Assembly: GCA_000438115.1 (NCBI GenBank)
Contig: FR903582.1
Location: 7,283 to 14,274, forward strand
Direction of reading: 5' to 3'
DNA: 6,992 bases
DNA from: Prevotella sp. CAG:617
GTDB lineage: Bacteria > Bacteroidota > Bacteroidia > Bacteroidales > Bacteroidaceae
The number at the start of each line of letters is the position of its first letter. Position 1 is the stretch's first letter. The translations under genes and the position numbers were made by a program. This document shows positions 1 through 6,992 of this stretch, one piece after another. The notes beneath the pieces are model-generated. The model ran no database searches and was not told the DNA's origin. It saw only the letters and a program-made list of their open reading frames with translations.

Positions 1-813
1 GCTTATCTGGAAACCGCCTGTCAGGCAGCGGCAGATTATTATAACCATTTCGCACTGGTCGGTTTTACGTCAGGCGGTTGCGGCGATATTTTGCAGAACG
101 CCGATTCTGAAACGGCAGTAGCCCTGCTTACGTCCCTGATGACTCTGTATGAAGTAACCGGCAGGGAAATGTATCTGAAACAAGCCGCCGACTTGGCTAA
201 CTTATGTGCCACCTGGGTTGTTTCATTTCCCTATCTGTTGCCTCCAGAAACCCCATTGGCCCGACTGGGCGCCAACCTGACCGGCGCAGTGTGGGCCAGC
301 ACGCAAAACAAGCATGGTGCTCCCGGATTCTGTACGCAATCCGGCGATGCATTGTTCAAGCTGTTCCGTACAACCGGCCGCGCTGAATATGCCGAACTGC
401 TTCGGGATGTCATCCACGCCCATGCGGAAGGCATACAACCCAACGGAAAAATCACAGAAAGGCTGACCTACTGCGATGCTGACAGTCGCGGTTCGCGTGG
501 AGACGGCGGTAAAACGGGATGGAACGAAACCAACGGAGCACTGATGGCTTTGGAAATTCCCGGAATATATATCCGCACTGACCGGTCCGGCATGTTTGTC
601 TTCGACCATGTGGAGGCATCCATCGTCAGACAGGACAGGCGGAAGATGGTCCTGAAAATAACCAATCCCACCCGCTTCGATGCAACGGTGACGATTCTGG
701 CCGAAGATGCCCGTAAGGCAGCCCGCCCGCTGGGCGAGAATGCCCATCTGCACTGGAAGGAAAAGGTCATGGTCAAAGCCGGTCAATCAATTTTCCATAC
801 CATTCAGAAATAA
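1..813 (+). CDS. C-terminal part of a putative six-hairpin (alpha/alpha-toroid) glycoside-hydrolase-like protein, 5' truncated
   Basis: The frame is open from base 1 to the TAA at 811-813, giving 270 residues with no start inside the window, so the N-terminus lies to the left. The visible part has repeated helix pairs (about residues 1-70 and 110-145) with short polar loops, including HGAPGFC (105-111) and GKTGWNETNG (170-179), followed by a beta-rich tail from about residue 195. This layout is like the six-hairpin glycosidase superfamily, where a helical toroid is followed by a small beta domain; acidic residues in the loops (D161, D168, E176) are possible active-site candidates. That assignment rests on overall pattern only, because I do not recognise a family signature. 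It ends 27 bp before the next gene, a second putative glycan hydrolase, which suggests cotranscription and a role in glycan degradation. It could instead be a polysaccharide lyase or a non-catalytic helical protein. The gene call itself is secure; the function is tentative. Confidence 0.6.
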   Translation, partial: AYLETACQAAADYYNHFALVGFTSGGCGDILQNADSETAVALLTSLMTLYEVTGREMYLKQAADLANLCATWVVSFPYLLPPETPLARLGANLTGAVWASTQNKHGAPGFCTQSGDALFKLFRTTGRAEYAELLRDVIHAHAEGIQPNGKITERLTYCDADSRGSRGDGGKTGWNETNGALMALEIPGIYIRTDRSGMFVFDHVEASIVRQDRRKMVLKITNPTRFDATVTILAEDARKAARPLGENAHLHWKEKVMVKAGQSIFHTIQK

Positions 814-840
814 AAATGTAAAAGCAACCATATAAATACT

Positions 841-3144
841 ATGAAAGCTGTATTTATCTTTTGTGGACTTATGGTCTGCAGCATAAGTAGCTGGGGCCGA
901 CAGGCCGTTTCTTCTGTCATTGACGGCCAGAGAAATACGCCGGAAACGGTTGATATCCGGTCAGCCGGAGAAACGCCGCAGCAAAGCGATGCGGTCGTCA
1001 CACAGTTGAGAAAGAAAATCGGCAAACTGCCCCTATGGAAAGCCTCACTTTCGGACAAAACCCCGTTTGACTGGCTGCTGACTCCGGAAAAATCAAAAGC
1101 AGGAATTTACCGCTCACCCGACGGGAAAAGCATTGTCATTGCCAATGACATGGTTGCCCGTACGTTCCGTATTTTCCCGAATCTGGCCACCACGCATCTG
1201 ACTAACCGCATGATAGGCGAGAGCATGATACGCGCCGTAAGCGGCGAGGGTTTCCTGCAAATCAACGGAAAGAAATGGAGCATCGGAGGTTTATCGGGAC
1301 AGCCGGAAAGGGCCTATCTGAAAGATGAGTGGATAGAAAACATGACAACTGTCCCTCAATCGTTTCTGGTGGAGGATTTCGAAATCAGGCCGGTCGGCGA
1401 AACACTGCCTTGGGCACGTAACCGCTGGGCGCTGAACAAAAAGGCTGCAACGGGAAAGGAACTGGTCTTTACACTCCGGGGAAGCGAGGAATTCAAGGAT
1501 GTGGCGGTAAAGGTATGCTTTGCCATCTATGACGAGGTTCCGGTCATCCGCAAACGGATGGAAGTGGAAAATCATTCGACGGCTTCCTTGAATATTGATG
1601 CCTTCCAACTGGAATACCTGGCTTTTGCCGAACCGGAATCGCCGGGTGACGGCAATCCTGACCTTTTCCGGCTGCCCAACATTCACATAGAGAGTGACTA
1701 TGCCTGTAAGGGAACTTTTACGGAACGTGAAACCGACATTACCGAAAAATGGGTCACCGACCCGGAATACACCTCGCAGCGGAACTACCCGATGGAAACC
1801 CGCTGCATACTGGACGTCTCTCCCGAAATCGGTCCGGACCAGACCCTCCAGCCGGGAGATACCTTCCGTACTTTCAATGTTTACGAAATGCCCTTCGACA
1901 GCGATGACCGCGAGCGCAAAGGACTGTTCACCCGTCACTTTTACCGCACAATAGCGCCCTGGCTGACGGAGAACCCCATCTTTCTGCATCTTACATCGAG
2001 CAATCCGGAAACGGTAAAAAAAGCAGTTGACCAATGTGCCGAAACAGGTTACGAAATGATTATCCTCAGTTTCGGTTCCGGTGCCAATGCCGAAGACATT
2101 TCAGAGGGAAACATTGCCAAATTCAAGGAACTGGTGGACTATGCCCGCAACAAAGGCATCGAAATGGGCTGCTACTCGCTCCTGGCCAGCCGCTGGATCA
2201 GCGACGAGGTGGACGTAATCAATCCGAAAACCGGCCAGCGAGGAGGCATGAGGTTCGGCAGTTCGCCTTGTCTGTGCAGCGACTGGGGATATGAATACTT
2301 CGACAAAATCAAGACCTTTATCGAAAAAACCGGTATGACCTGCTTTGAACACGACGGGTCGTACCCGGGCGACGTTTGTGCCTCAACCTCACATCCGCAC
2401 CATAAAGGGCTGCAGGATTCACAATGGAACCAGTTTCATAAAATTACGGAACTGTATCACTGGATGCGCAAGAAAGGCATTTATCTGAATGTGCCGGACT
2501 TTTATTTCCTGAACGGTTCTACAAAAACCAGTATCGGTTATCGCGAAACCAACTGGTCATTGCCGCGTGACCGGCAGTTAATCCATACCCGACAATTAAA
2601 CTACGACTGTACATGGGAGCGCATCCCCTCATCACTTTGGAGCTTCGTCCCCCTGGTCGAATATCATGGAGGAGGAGCGGCTGCCACCCTGGAGCCTCTG
2701 AGTGAACACCTATATGAATACAAGACCCTGATGGTACAGAATTACGGAGCAGGAATACAGGCCTGCTACCGTGGTCCGCGGCTGTATGATACACCGGAAA
2801 CGAAAGCGGTGGTCGTGGATGTTATCCGTTGGTACAAAAAATACCGGAACATTCTGAACAGCGACATCATTCACCTTCGGAAACCGGATGCGCAGGATTG
2901 GGACGGTATCATGCATGTCAATCCCAAAGGTAAGGAAAAAGGATTCGCCCTATTCTTTAACCCGACAGATAAGGCCATCACACGCAGAATAGACCTCCCG
3001 CTCTATTACACCGGATTGACTGAAACTGCCCGAATCAGAGAAAAGGAGGGCCGGGCGGTCAAATACCGGCTCGGACGCGACTATTCCGTACAACTGGACG
3101 TAACCATCCCGGCTAAAGGATACACCTGGTATGTAATTGAGTAA
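841..3144 (+). CDS. Exported TIM-barrel glycoside hydrolase, clan GH-D/alpha-galactosidase-like (family uncertain)
   Basis: This is a 767-residue protein. The ATG at 841 is chosen because it gives a short basic start (MK) and a hydrophobic stretch to about residue 19, a plausible type I signal peptide for export to the periplasm or surface. Residues about 85-375 look like a large beta-sandwich (for example MEVENHS at 240-246). A TIM barrel seems to begin near IFLHLTSS (380-387) and run to about 690. A beta-sandwich follows, with KGFALFFNP near 700. The barrel has a strand-end motif FEHDGSYPGD (502-511), which resembles the nucleophile region of GH27/GH36 enzymes (strand ending in K-x-D-G); D505 is the likely nucleophile. 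YRETNWSLPRD (567-577) may supply the acid/base, with E569 or D577 as candidates. These catalytic roles are inferred. The likely reaction is hydrolysis of an alpha-linked sugar such as galactose. No Shine-Dalgarno sequence is visible, only an A-rich leader, as is usual in Bacteroidetes. It lies 27 bp after the upstream gene and 58 bp before the GH35 gene, consistent with one operon. Confidence 0.75.
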   Translation: MKAVFIFCGLMVCSISSWGRQAVSSVIDGQRNTPETVDIRSAGETPQQSDAVVTQLRKKIGKLPLWKASLSDKTPFDWLLTPEKSKAGIYRSPDGKSIVIANDMVARTFRIFPNLATTHLTNRMIGESMIRAVSGEGFLQINGKKWSIGGLSGQPERAYLKDEWIENMTTVPQSFLVEDFEIRPVGETLPWARNRWALNKKAATGKELVFTLRGSEEFKDVAVKVCFAIYDEVPVIRKRMEVENHSTASLNIDAFQLEYLAFAEPESPGDGNPDLFRLPNIHIESDYACKGTFTERETDITEKWVTDPEYTSQRNYPMETRCILDVSPEIGPDQTLQPGDTFRTFNVYEMPFDSDDRERKGLFTRHFYRTIAPWLTENPIFLHLTSSNPETVKKAVDQCAETGYEMIILSFGSGANAEDISEGNIAKFKELVDYARNKGIEMGCYSLLASRWISDEVDVINPKTGQRGGMRFGSSPCLCSDWGYEYFDKIKTFIEKTGMTCFEHDGSYPGDVCASTSHPHHKGLQDSQWNQFHKITELYHWMRKKGIYLNVPDFYFLNGSTKTSIGYRETNWSLPRDRQLIHTRQLNYDCTWERIPSSLWSFVPLVEYHGGGAAATLEPLSEHLYEYKTLMVQNYGAGIQACYRGPRLYDTPETKAVVVDVIRWYKKYRNILNSDIIHLRKPDAQDWDGIMHVNPKGKEKGFALFFNPTDKAITRRIDLPLYYTGLTETARIREKEGRAVKYRLGRDYSVQLDVTIPAKGYTWYVIE

Positions 3145-3202
3145 TCAGACAGGACAATGTGACATTCATTAGAGATATATTTCATGTACGACAAACTTTA
3201 AA

Positions 3203-5671
3203 ATGATGAAAAGGTATATATTGTGTTTATTCTATCTGTTCTGCTGCCTACATATATCGGCTGCAAGCGGAATTACAAATAAAGAGTTTCAGCACCCCGA
3301 CCGTATCCGTTACGACGGTTCCTGCATGACCATTGATGGTAAGGATGTATTCATTTACAGTGCCGCTTTCCACTATTTCCGCTGTCCTGAAGAACTGTGG
3401 CGTAATCGCTTCCAGAAAATAAAGGCAGCCGGCTTCAACACGGTCGAAACTTATGTCCCATGGAATTGGCATGAACGTGAGATGCCGGCAGATTTATCGG
3501 ACACTACAAAATTCGATTTCTCAGATTTGAAGCGTTGGTTGAAAATGGCTCAGGAAGAATTTGGGCTCTACACGATAGTCCGTCCGGGACCTTTTATCTG
3601 TGCCGAATTTTCAGGAGGAGCATATCCCCGCTGGTTGGCCAAATTCCGTCCTCAGGACTATCAGGGACTCTGGCTGCGCAGTGCAGACCCTACCCATGTA
3701 CGTTGGTGTGTCCATTGGTTTGATGCCGTTTGCCGGGCATTAGCCAACGAGCAGCTGACCAGAAAGCCGAAAGGAAAGAAAGGCATTATCCTGATTCAGA
3801 TAGAAAATGAATACAACGCTCATGGATGCGAAAACAAATCTTACTTTTTAAAGGAACTTTATCGTTCCGTACGCCGTAACGGACTTGACATCCCGGTTTT
3901 CACTTGTCTGACAGAAGAATGCCGTGGCAGCAGCGACAAAGAACTTTCCCAAGTATTTGACTGTGACAATTATTATGTCGGGCAGTCGGATGCACCGAGC
4001 TGCGCCCACCGTATGGTAGCTTTAAAAAGCAGACAGCCGGACGCTCCCGGTTTTGTAACAGAACTGCAGGGTGGCTGGTTTTCCCTGGTAACCGGAACGT
4101 TGAGTGAAGACCATTATTCGGATGCCCGTCATTTCAAGGCTATCGGTCTGATGAGTATTTTGGGAGGATGTACCGGAATAAATTATTACATGCTGGCCGG
4201 AGGAACTCATTTTTCCGGCTGGGGCGCCCGAGGAATGACAACTTCCTATGATTATAATGCCGCTATCCATGAAAACGGAGCCGTAGGTGAAAAATACATG
4301 GCAGCCAAAGGAATCGGCGATTTTATCCGGAAATATGAAAGCCAGTTGATACGGTCTGTAGGAGGACCCTGCGAAATGGAAGGTACACCCGAAGGCCTTT
4401 TCGGAGGAGTACGGGTTGCGCCCGACGGAACACAATTTATTTTCCTGCACAACACAAACTCCGGCAAGACCTTTAAAGGCAATGCCACCCTTTTACCGGG
4501 AAAAATCAAACTGCCGCAAAAAGCCATGTATAATATTGACCAGAACGGCCATAAAGTACTGATGCAGGCAAATGCAAACCTGCATGGAGATTCGCTGACG
4601 ATGGACCCCATCACCATAGCCTATGAATTGGAGCCTCTGGATACAAAGGTGCTGGTTATTCCGGCAGGAAAGAAAGCCAAGGCCGGTACATGGTGGCCTA
4701 AAGAGCCGGCGGCCATCAAAAGACCTTCCCGCCTGCCGGAACCGGTTCGTATAACTTTTGCCAAGAGGAAAGAAGATGCCACAAGACAGGCACGATGGAT
4801 TCCCCTGTCGCGCCTGATCTCTCTGTCGGATATGAATGTAAACGATTTTCGGTACAGCCTGTACCGTGCCAAAGTTAACCTGAGCAGAGAGCAGGCCGAA
4901 AATGAAAAGTTCTTGTTGTTCAATATGTTTACCCGCGATATTGTATCCGTACAGGTAAATGGGAAAAATGTAACCCGTCTGTTCCCAGACAAAGCCGATG
5001 CACAAACATGGACAACCCGTAACTGTTTTGAACGCATACGTCCGGATGAATATGACAACCGGTTTGATGTTTCCGGAACTCTGCAGGAAGGGGAAAATGA
5101 GATTCTGGTGGTTTATGAAAACTTGGGACATGCACACGGGTATGTACCCATGGAAGAACTTTCCGGAATCAGAGAAGCCGGGCTGTCTGTTTCAGAAACG
5201 GCCCTGTCGCACCCGCTTGAATGGGAATATGCTGCTGACGCAGCCGGCGTGACCGAGAACTGGATTCAACCTCAGTTTGAAGACAATGACTGGTTGGTAG
5301 TTCCGCTCGACACTCAATCGGATATACCCAGAAAAGGAAATGGAATACAGCCTAAGGCTGCACAGGACGGGCTGTTCACTTGGTATAGAATTGAATTTAG
5401 TCTGCCCAGTCAGCAACCGTCAGTCTGGATTCCCTGGCTGATGAGAATCAACGCATCCGGCAACGGTTTCATGTGGCTGAACGGCCATAATATAGGACGC
5501 CACTGGGAGGCCGGACCTCAACGTGAATTCTACTTGCCCGAGTGTTGGCTGAAATTCGGCAAGGACAAGAAAAATGTTCTGGTTCTGGGCCTGCGACAGA
5601 CGTCTAACGGCGCTGCCATAAAGGCTGTGGAAATAGCTCCCTATCCGAATGCTGCAGAAATCATAAAATAA
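3203..5671 (+). CDS. Exported GH35 beta-galactosidase
   Basis: This 822-residue enzyme is expected to remove terminal beta-linked galactose from glycan side chains by a retaining mechanism. Two adjacent ATGs (3203, 3206) precede a basic, then hydrophobic signal peptide with likely cleavage near SAAS (about 19-22), so it is probably periplasmic or surface-exposed. The GH35 TIM barrel occupies about residues 30-375. Its hallmarks are FHYFR (56-60), TYVPWNWHE (83-91), RPGPFICAE (127-135), IENEY (200-204) with acid/base E203, and TELQGGWF (286-293) with nucleophile E287. The 84-residue gap between the glutamates fits the family. A linking beta region follows, then two galactose-binding-like jelly-roll domains: one at about 540-660, and a terminal one carrying the GH35 tail motif WLNGHNIGRHW (758-768) and GPQREFYLPE. 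Length and order are normal for bacterial multidomain GH35. The gene starts 58 bp after the TIM-barrel hydrolase; I see no good promoter in that gap, so cotranscription is likely. The exact linkage and substrate cannot be read from the sequence. Confidence 0.95.
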   Translation: MMKRYILCLFYLFCCLHISAASGITNKEFQHPDRIRYDGSCMTIDGKDVFIYSAAFHYFRCPEELWRNRFQKIKAAGFNTVETYVPWNWHEREMPADLSDTTKFDFSDLKRWLKMAQEEFGLYTIVRPGPFICAEFSGGAYPRWLAKFRPQDYQGLWLRSADPTHVRWCVHWFDAVCRALANEQLTRKPKGKKGIILIQIENEYNAHGCENKSYFLKELYRSVRRNGLDIPVFTCLTEECRGSSDKELSQVFDCDNYYVGQSDAPSCAHRMVALKSRQPDAPGFVTELQGGWFSLVTGTLSEDHYSDARHFKAIGLMSILGGCTGINYYMLAGGTHFSGWGARGMTTSYDYNAAIHENGAVGEKYMAAKGIGDFIRKYESQLIRSVGGPCEMEGTPEGLFGGVRVAPDGTQFIFLHNTNSGKTFKGNATLLPGKIKLPQKAMYNIDQNGHKVLMQANANLHGDSLTMDPITIAYELEPLDTKVLVIPAGKKAKAGTWWPKEPAAIKRPSRLPEPVRITFAKRKEDATRQARWIPLSRLISLSDMNVNDFRYSLYRAKVNLSREQAENEKFLLFNMFTRDIVSVQVNGKNVTRLFPDKADAQTWTTRNCFERIRPDEYDNRFDVSGTLQEGENEILVVYENLGHAHGYVPMEELSGIREAGLSVSETALSHPLEWEYAADAAGVTENWIQPQFEDNDWLVVPLDTQSDIPRKGNGIQPKAAQDGLFTWYRIEFSLPSQQPSVWIPWLMRINASGNGFMWLNGHNIGRHWEAGPQREFYLPECWLKFGKDKKNVLVLGLRQTSNGAAIKAVEIAPYPNAAEIIK

Positions 5672-5809
5672 AATCCCGGACAAATGGGTATATATTAATT
5701 CAATAACAATTACATCATGCAGAGAATGACAGGACGATAACTACCCTATTGCACAGTCGGAAGCCCACAATACAAAGAATACCGAATTTATCGAAATTTC
5801 TCCCTTTCG

Positions 5810-5841
5810 TTTGGATTAGCCCGCGGTTTGCACTAATTTTG
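5810..5841 (+). promoter_or_regulatory. Bacteroidetes sigma-ABfr-type promoter (-33 TTTG, -7 TAnnTTTG) for the flippase gene
   Basis: TTTG at 5810-5813 is followed after 20 nt by TAATTTTG at 5834-5841, an exact match to the TAnnTTTG consensus known for the primary sigma factor of Bacteroides, with the usual spacing. Transcription would be expected to start at about 5845-5850, leaving a leader of only about 12-17 nt before the ATG at 5862. The leader lacks a Shine-Dalgarno sequence, which is common in this phylum. The start site is inferred from motif geometry. Confidence 0.8.
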
Positions 5842-5844
5842 CAC
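5827..5844 (+). repeat. Tandem TTTGCAC direct repeat overlapping the promoter -7 element
   Basis: TTTGCAC occurs at 5827-5833 and again at 5838-5844, start to start 11 bp, about one helical turn. The second copy shares its TTTG with the -7 element. A related ATTGCAC lies at 5748-5754. The copies are seen directly; a role as an operator is only a possibility, since part of the similarity is imposed by the promoter motif. Confidence 0.4.
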
Positions 5845-5861
5845 CTACAACACATCGAAGC

Positions 5862-6992
5862 ATGGCAGAAGAGAACTTGAAAAAGAAAACCGCCAAAGGG
5901 CTCCTTTGGGGCGGGCTCAACAATGGTGTACAGCAACTGCTCAACCTGGTGTTCGGCATTTTTCTGGCCCGTTTGCTCAGCCCGGCCGACTATGGTCTGG
6001 TAGGTATGTTGTCCATTTTCTCGCTGGTGGCTTCCACCCTGCAGGAAAGCGGATTCACGGCCGCTCTGGCCAACCGGAAGGAAGTGCGGCGCGAGGATTA
6101 CAACGCCGTGTTCTGGTTCAGTGCCCTGACGGGAGTGACGCTCTACGTAGTGCTGTTTTTCTCAGCGCCGGCCATTGCCCGCTTCTACCACCAGCCGGTA
6201 CTGGTACCGCTGGCACGGGTATTGTTTCTGGGCTTCCTGATGTCATCACTCGGCACGGCCCACAACGCCTGGCTATTTAAGAATCTGATGGTCAAGCAGC
6301 GGGCACTTTGCCAGATGACAGCGCTGCTGCTCTCGGGCATTGCGGGCGTTACGCTGGCCTTTCTGGGCTTTGCCTACTGGGGTATCGTAACGCAGAGCCT
6401 GGTGTACATCGGCACCAACATGCTGCTCTTGTGGCACTTCAGCCGCTTCCGGCCCATGCTGCGCTTTACGTTCGGGCCGCTGCGGGAGATGTTTGCCTTC
6501 AGCAGCCGCATCCTGCTGACCAACGTAACGCTCAACGTGAACCACAACATTCTGACCCTGATTCTGGGCCGCTTTTACTCCGACAAGGAAGTGGGGCACT
6601 ACAACCAGGCCAACAAGTGGAACTTTCTGGGTTTCTCGGTCATCAACGGCATGATTACGGGCGTAGCCCAGCCCATTCTGGGCACCGTCAGCGACGAGCG
6701 CGAGCGGCAGGTACGCGTGTTCCGCAAGATGCTGCGCTTCACGGCTTTCGTGTCGTTCCCGGCCTTGTTCGGGCTTTCGTTCGTGGCGCACGAACTCATC
6801 ACCATAGCCATTACCAGCAAGTGGGCCTTCAGTGCCCAGCTGATGCAGATACTCTGCGTGGGCAGTGCCTTCAGCGCCATCAACGGACTCTACGCCCAGC
6901 TCTTCGTAAGCCGCGGCCGCTCGCAGGTATTCATGTGGAACACCATTGCCCTGTGTGCCGTCGAAATCGGCGCCATGCTGCTCTGCACGCCC
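5862..6992 (+). CDS. Wzx-type polysaccharide flippase (MOP/MVF superfamily), 3' truncated
   Basis: The frame is open from the ATG at 5862 to the right edge, giving 377 residues of a protein family usually near 480-500 long, so the C-terminal quarter is missing. It resembles WzxC-like lipopolysaccharide/capsule export proteins, which flip lipid-linked oligosaccharide across the inner membrane. The family-like N-terminus (KKKTAKGLLWGGLNN) leads into about ten or eleven hydrophobic segments, near residues 13-35, 43-62, 85-107, 113-133, 150-170 and 171-190, with more beyond 205. Other family-like features are ARLLSPADYGLVGM after the first helix, ESGFTAALANRKE, and GRFYSDKEVGHYNQANK (236-252). 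The start is supported by the promoter just upstream and by the basic cytoplasmic N-terminus. The gene is richer in G+C than the hydrolases and lies 190 bp after them, so it probably opens a separate surface-polysaccharide unit. A sister member of the MOP superfamily exporting another lipid-linked glycan (for example a teichuronic-type flippase) cannot be excluded. Confidence 0.92.
   Translation, partial: MAEENLKKKTAKGLLWGGLNNGVQQLLNLVFGIFLARLLSPADYGLVGMLSIFSLVASTLQESGFTAALANRKEVRREDYNAVFWFSALTGVTLYVVLFFSAPAIARFYHQPVLVPLARVLFLGFLMSSLGTAHNAWLFKNLMVKQRALCQMTALLLSGIAGVTLAFLGFAYWGIVTQSLVYIGTNMLLLWHFSRFRPMLRFTFGPLREMFAFSSRILLTNVTLNVNHNILTLILGRFYSDKEVGHYNQANKWNFLGFSVINGMITGVAQPILGTVSDERERQVRVFRKMLRFTAFVSFPALFGLSFVAHELITIAITSKWAFSAQLMQILCVGSAFSAINGLYAQLFVSRGRSQVFMWNTIALCAVEIGAMLLCTP

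Larger units (their letters stand above)
5672..5861. other. Non-coding spacer between the hydrolase cluster and the flippase gene
   Basis: This 190 bp gap is A+T-rich in its first half (for example the run around 5690-5715) and has no credible gene; the only ATG-initiated frame is a 7-codon ORF at 5717-5740. I looked for a rho-independent terminator after the GH35 stop and found only a 3 bp CCC/GGG pairing near 5675-5688 without a T tract, so termination is not explained. The right end holds a Bacteroidetes-type promoter. Together with the composition change that follows, this marks the likely border between two transcription units. Confidence 0.7.

Noticed and set aside
868..880. LMVC around residue 13 of the TIM-barrel hydrolase as a lipoprotein signal
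   Set aside because: The residue before the cysteine is valine rather than G, A or S, and the cysteine is very early, so a type I signal peptide is the better reading.
1291..2034. Long minus-strand open frame (247 codons) inside the TIM-barrel hydrolase gene
   Set aside because: It lies wholly opposite a well-supported coding gene, its translation has no recognisable motif or signal, and it has no start-site context; it is a frame shadow.
3176..3183. TATATTTC before the GH35 gene, considered as a -7 promoter element
   Set aside because: It departs from TAnnTTTG at the last base, and no TTTG lies at the expected distance upstream (around 3152-3155 reads GGAC).
4493..5137. Long minus-strand open frame (214 codons) opposite the GH35 gene
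   Set aside because: It is fully opposed to conserved GH35 sequence and is cysteine/histidine-rich without domain pattern; typical antisense shadow.
5675..5690. Possible terminator hairpin after the GH35 stop
   Set aside because: Only three C-G pairs can form and no T tract follows, so it is too weak to call.
5717..5740. Seven-codon ORF in the spacer, considered as a leader peptide
   Set aside because: It has no ribosome-binding signal, no codon run suggestive of attenuation, and lies upstream of the identified promoter.
5906..6280. Plus-strand open frame (124 codons) in the third frame near the flippase start
   Set aside because: It overlaps the flippase reading frame, which continues open to the window edge with consistent transmembrane pattern; the alternate frame is an R/G/Q-rich shadow.
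6273..6791. Minus-strand open frame (172 codons) opposite the flippase gene
   Set aside because: The translation is rich in H, Q, R and E, as expected for the antisense of a G+C-rich membrane-protein gene; the plus frame has clear membrane segments and family motifs.

Overview
The window looks like the chromosome of a Bacteroidales bacterium (Bacteroides/Phocaeicola/Parabacteroides type). The clearest sign is the gap at 5672-5861, which holds a textbook Bacteroidetes promoter: TTTG, 20 nt, then a perfect TAnnTTTG. None of the visible starts has a strong Shine-Dalgarno sequence, and the exported glycoside hydrolases are typical of gut glycan degraders. All four genes are on the + strand. I saw no tRNA, rRNA, CRISPR array, transposase or insertion sequence.

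Left and centre (1-5671): three closely spaced genes that probably form one transcript. First is the C-terminal 270 residues of a protein cut by the left edge, with a helical, six-hairpin-like character and a short beta-rich tail. After 27 bp comes a 767-residue exported protein with beta-sandwich, TIM-barrel and beta-sandwich layers, resembling clan GH-D (alpha-galactosidase-like) enzymes but not a clean match to a family I recognise. After 58 bp comes an 822-residue exported GH35 beta-galactosidase with both catalytic glutamates in place. Together they look like part of a polysaccharide-utilisation cluster acting on a galactose-containing glycan. No SusC/SusD pair or regulator is inside the window; these could lie to the left.

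Right (5672-6992): a 190 bp spacer with no gene, ending in the promoter, and then the first 377 residues of a multi-pass Wzx-type polysaccharide flippase cut by the right edge. This gene is visibly richer in G+C than the hydrolases and has its own promoter. It likely starts a separate unit for surface polysaccharide or O-antigen/capsule export. The window therefore spans a boundary between glycan breakdown and glycan assembly loci.

I do not see a clearly unprecedented system. The best candidates for novelty are the 767-residue TIM-barrel hydrolase and the truncated helical protein next to it.
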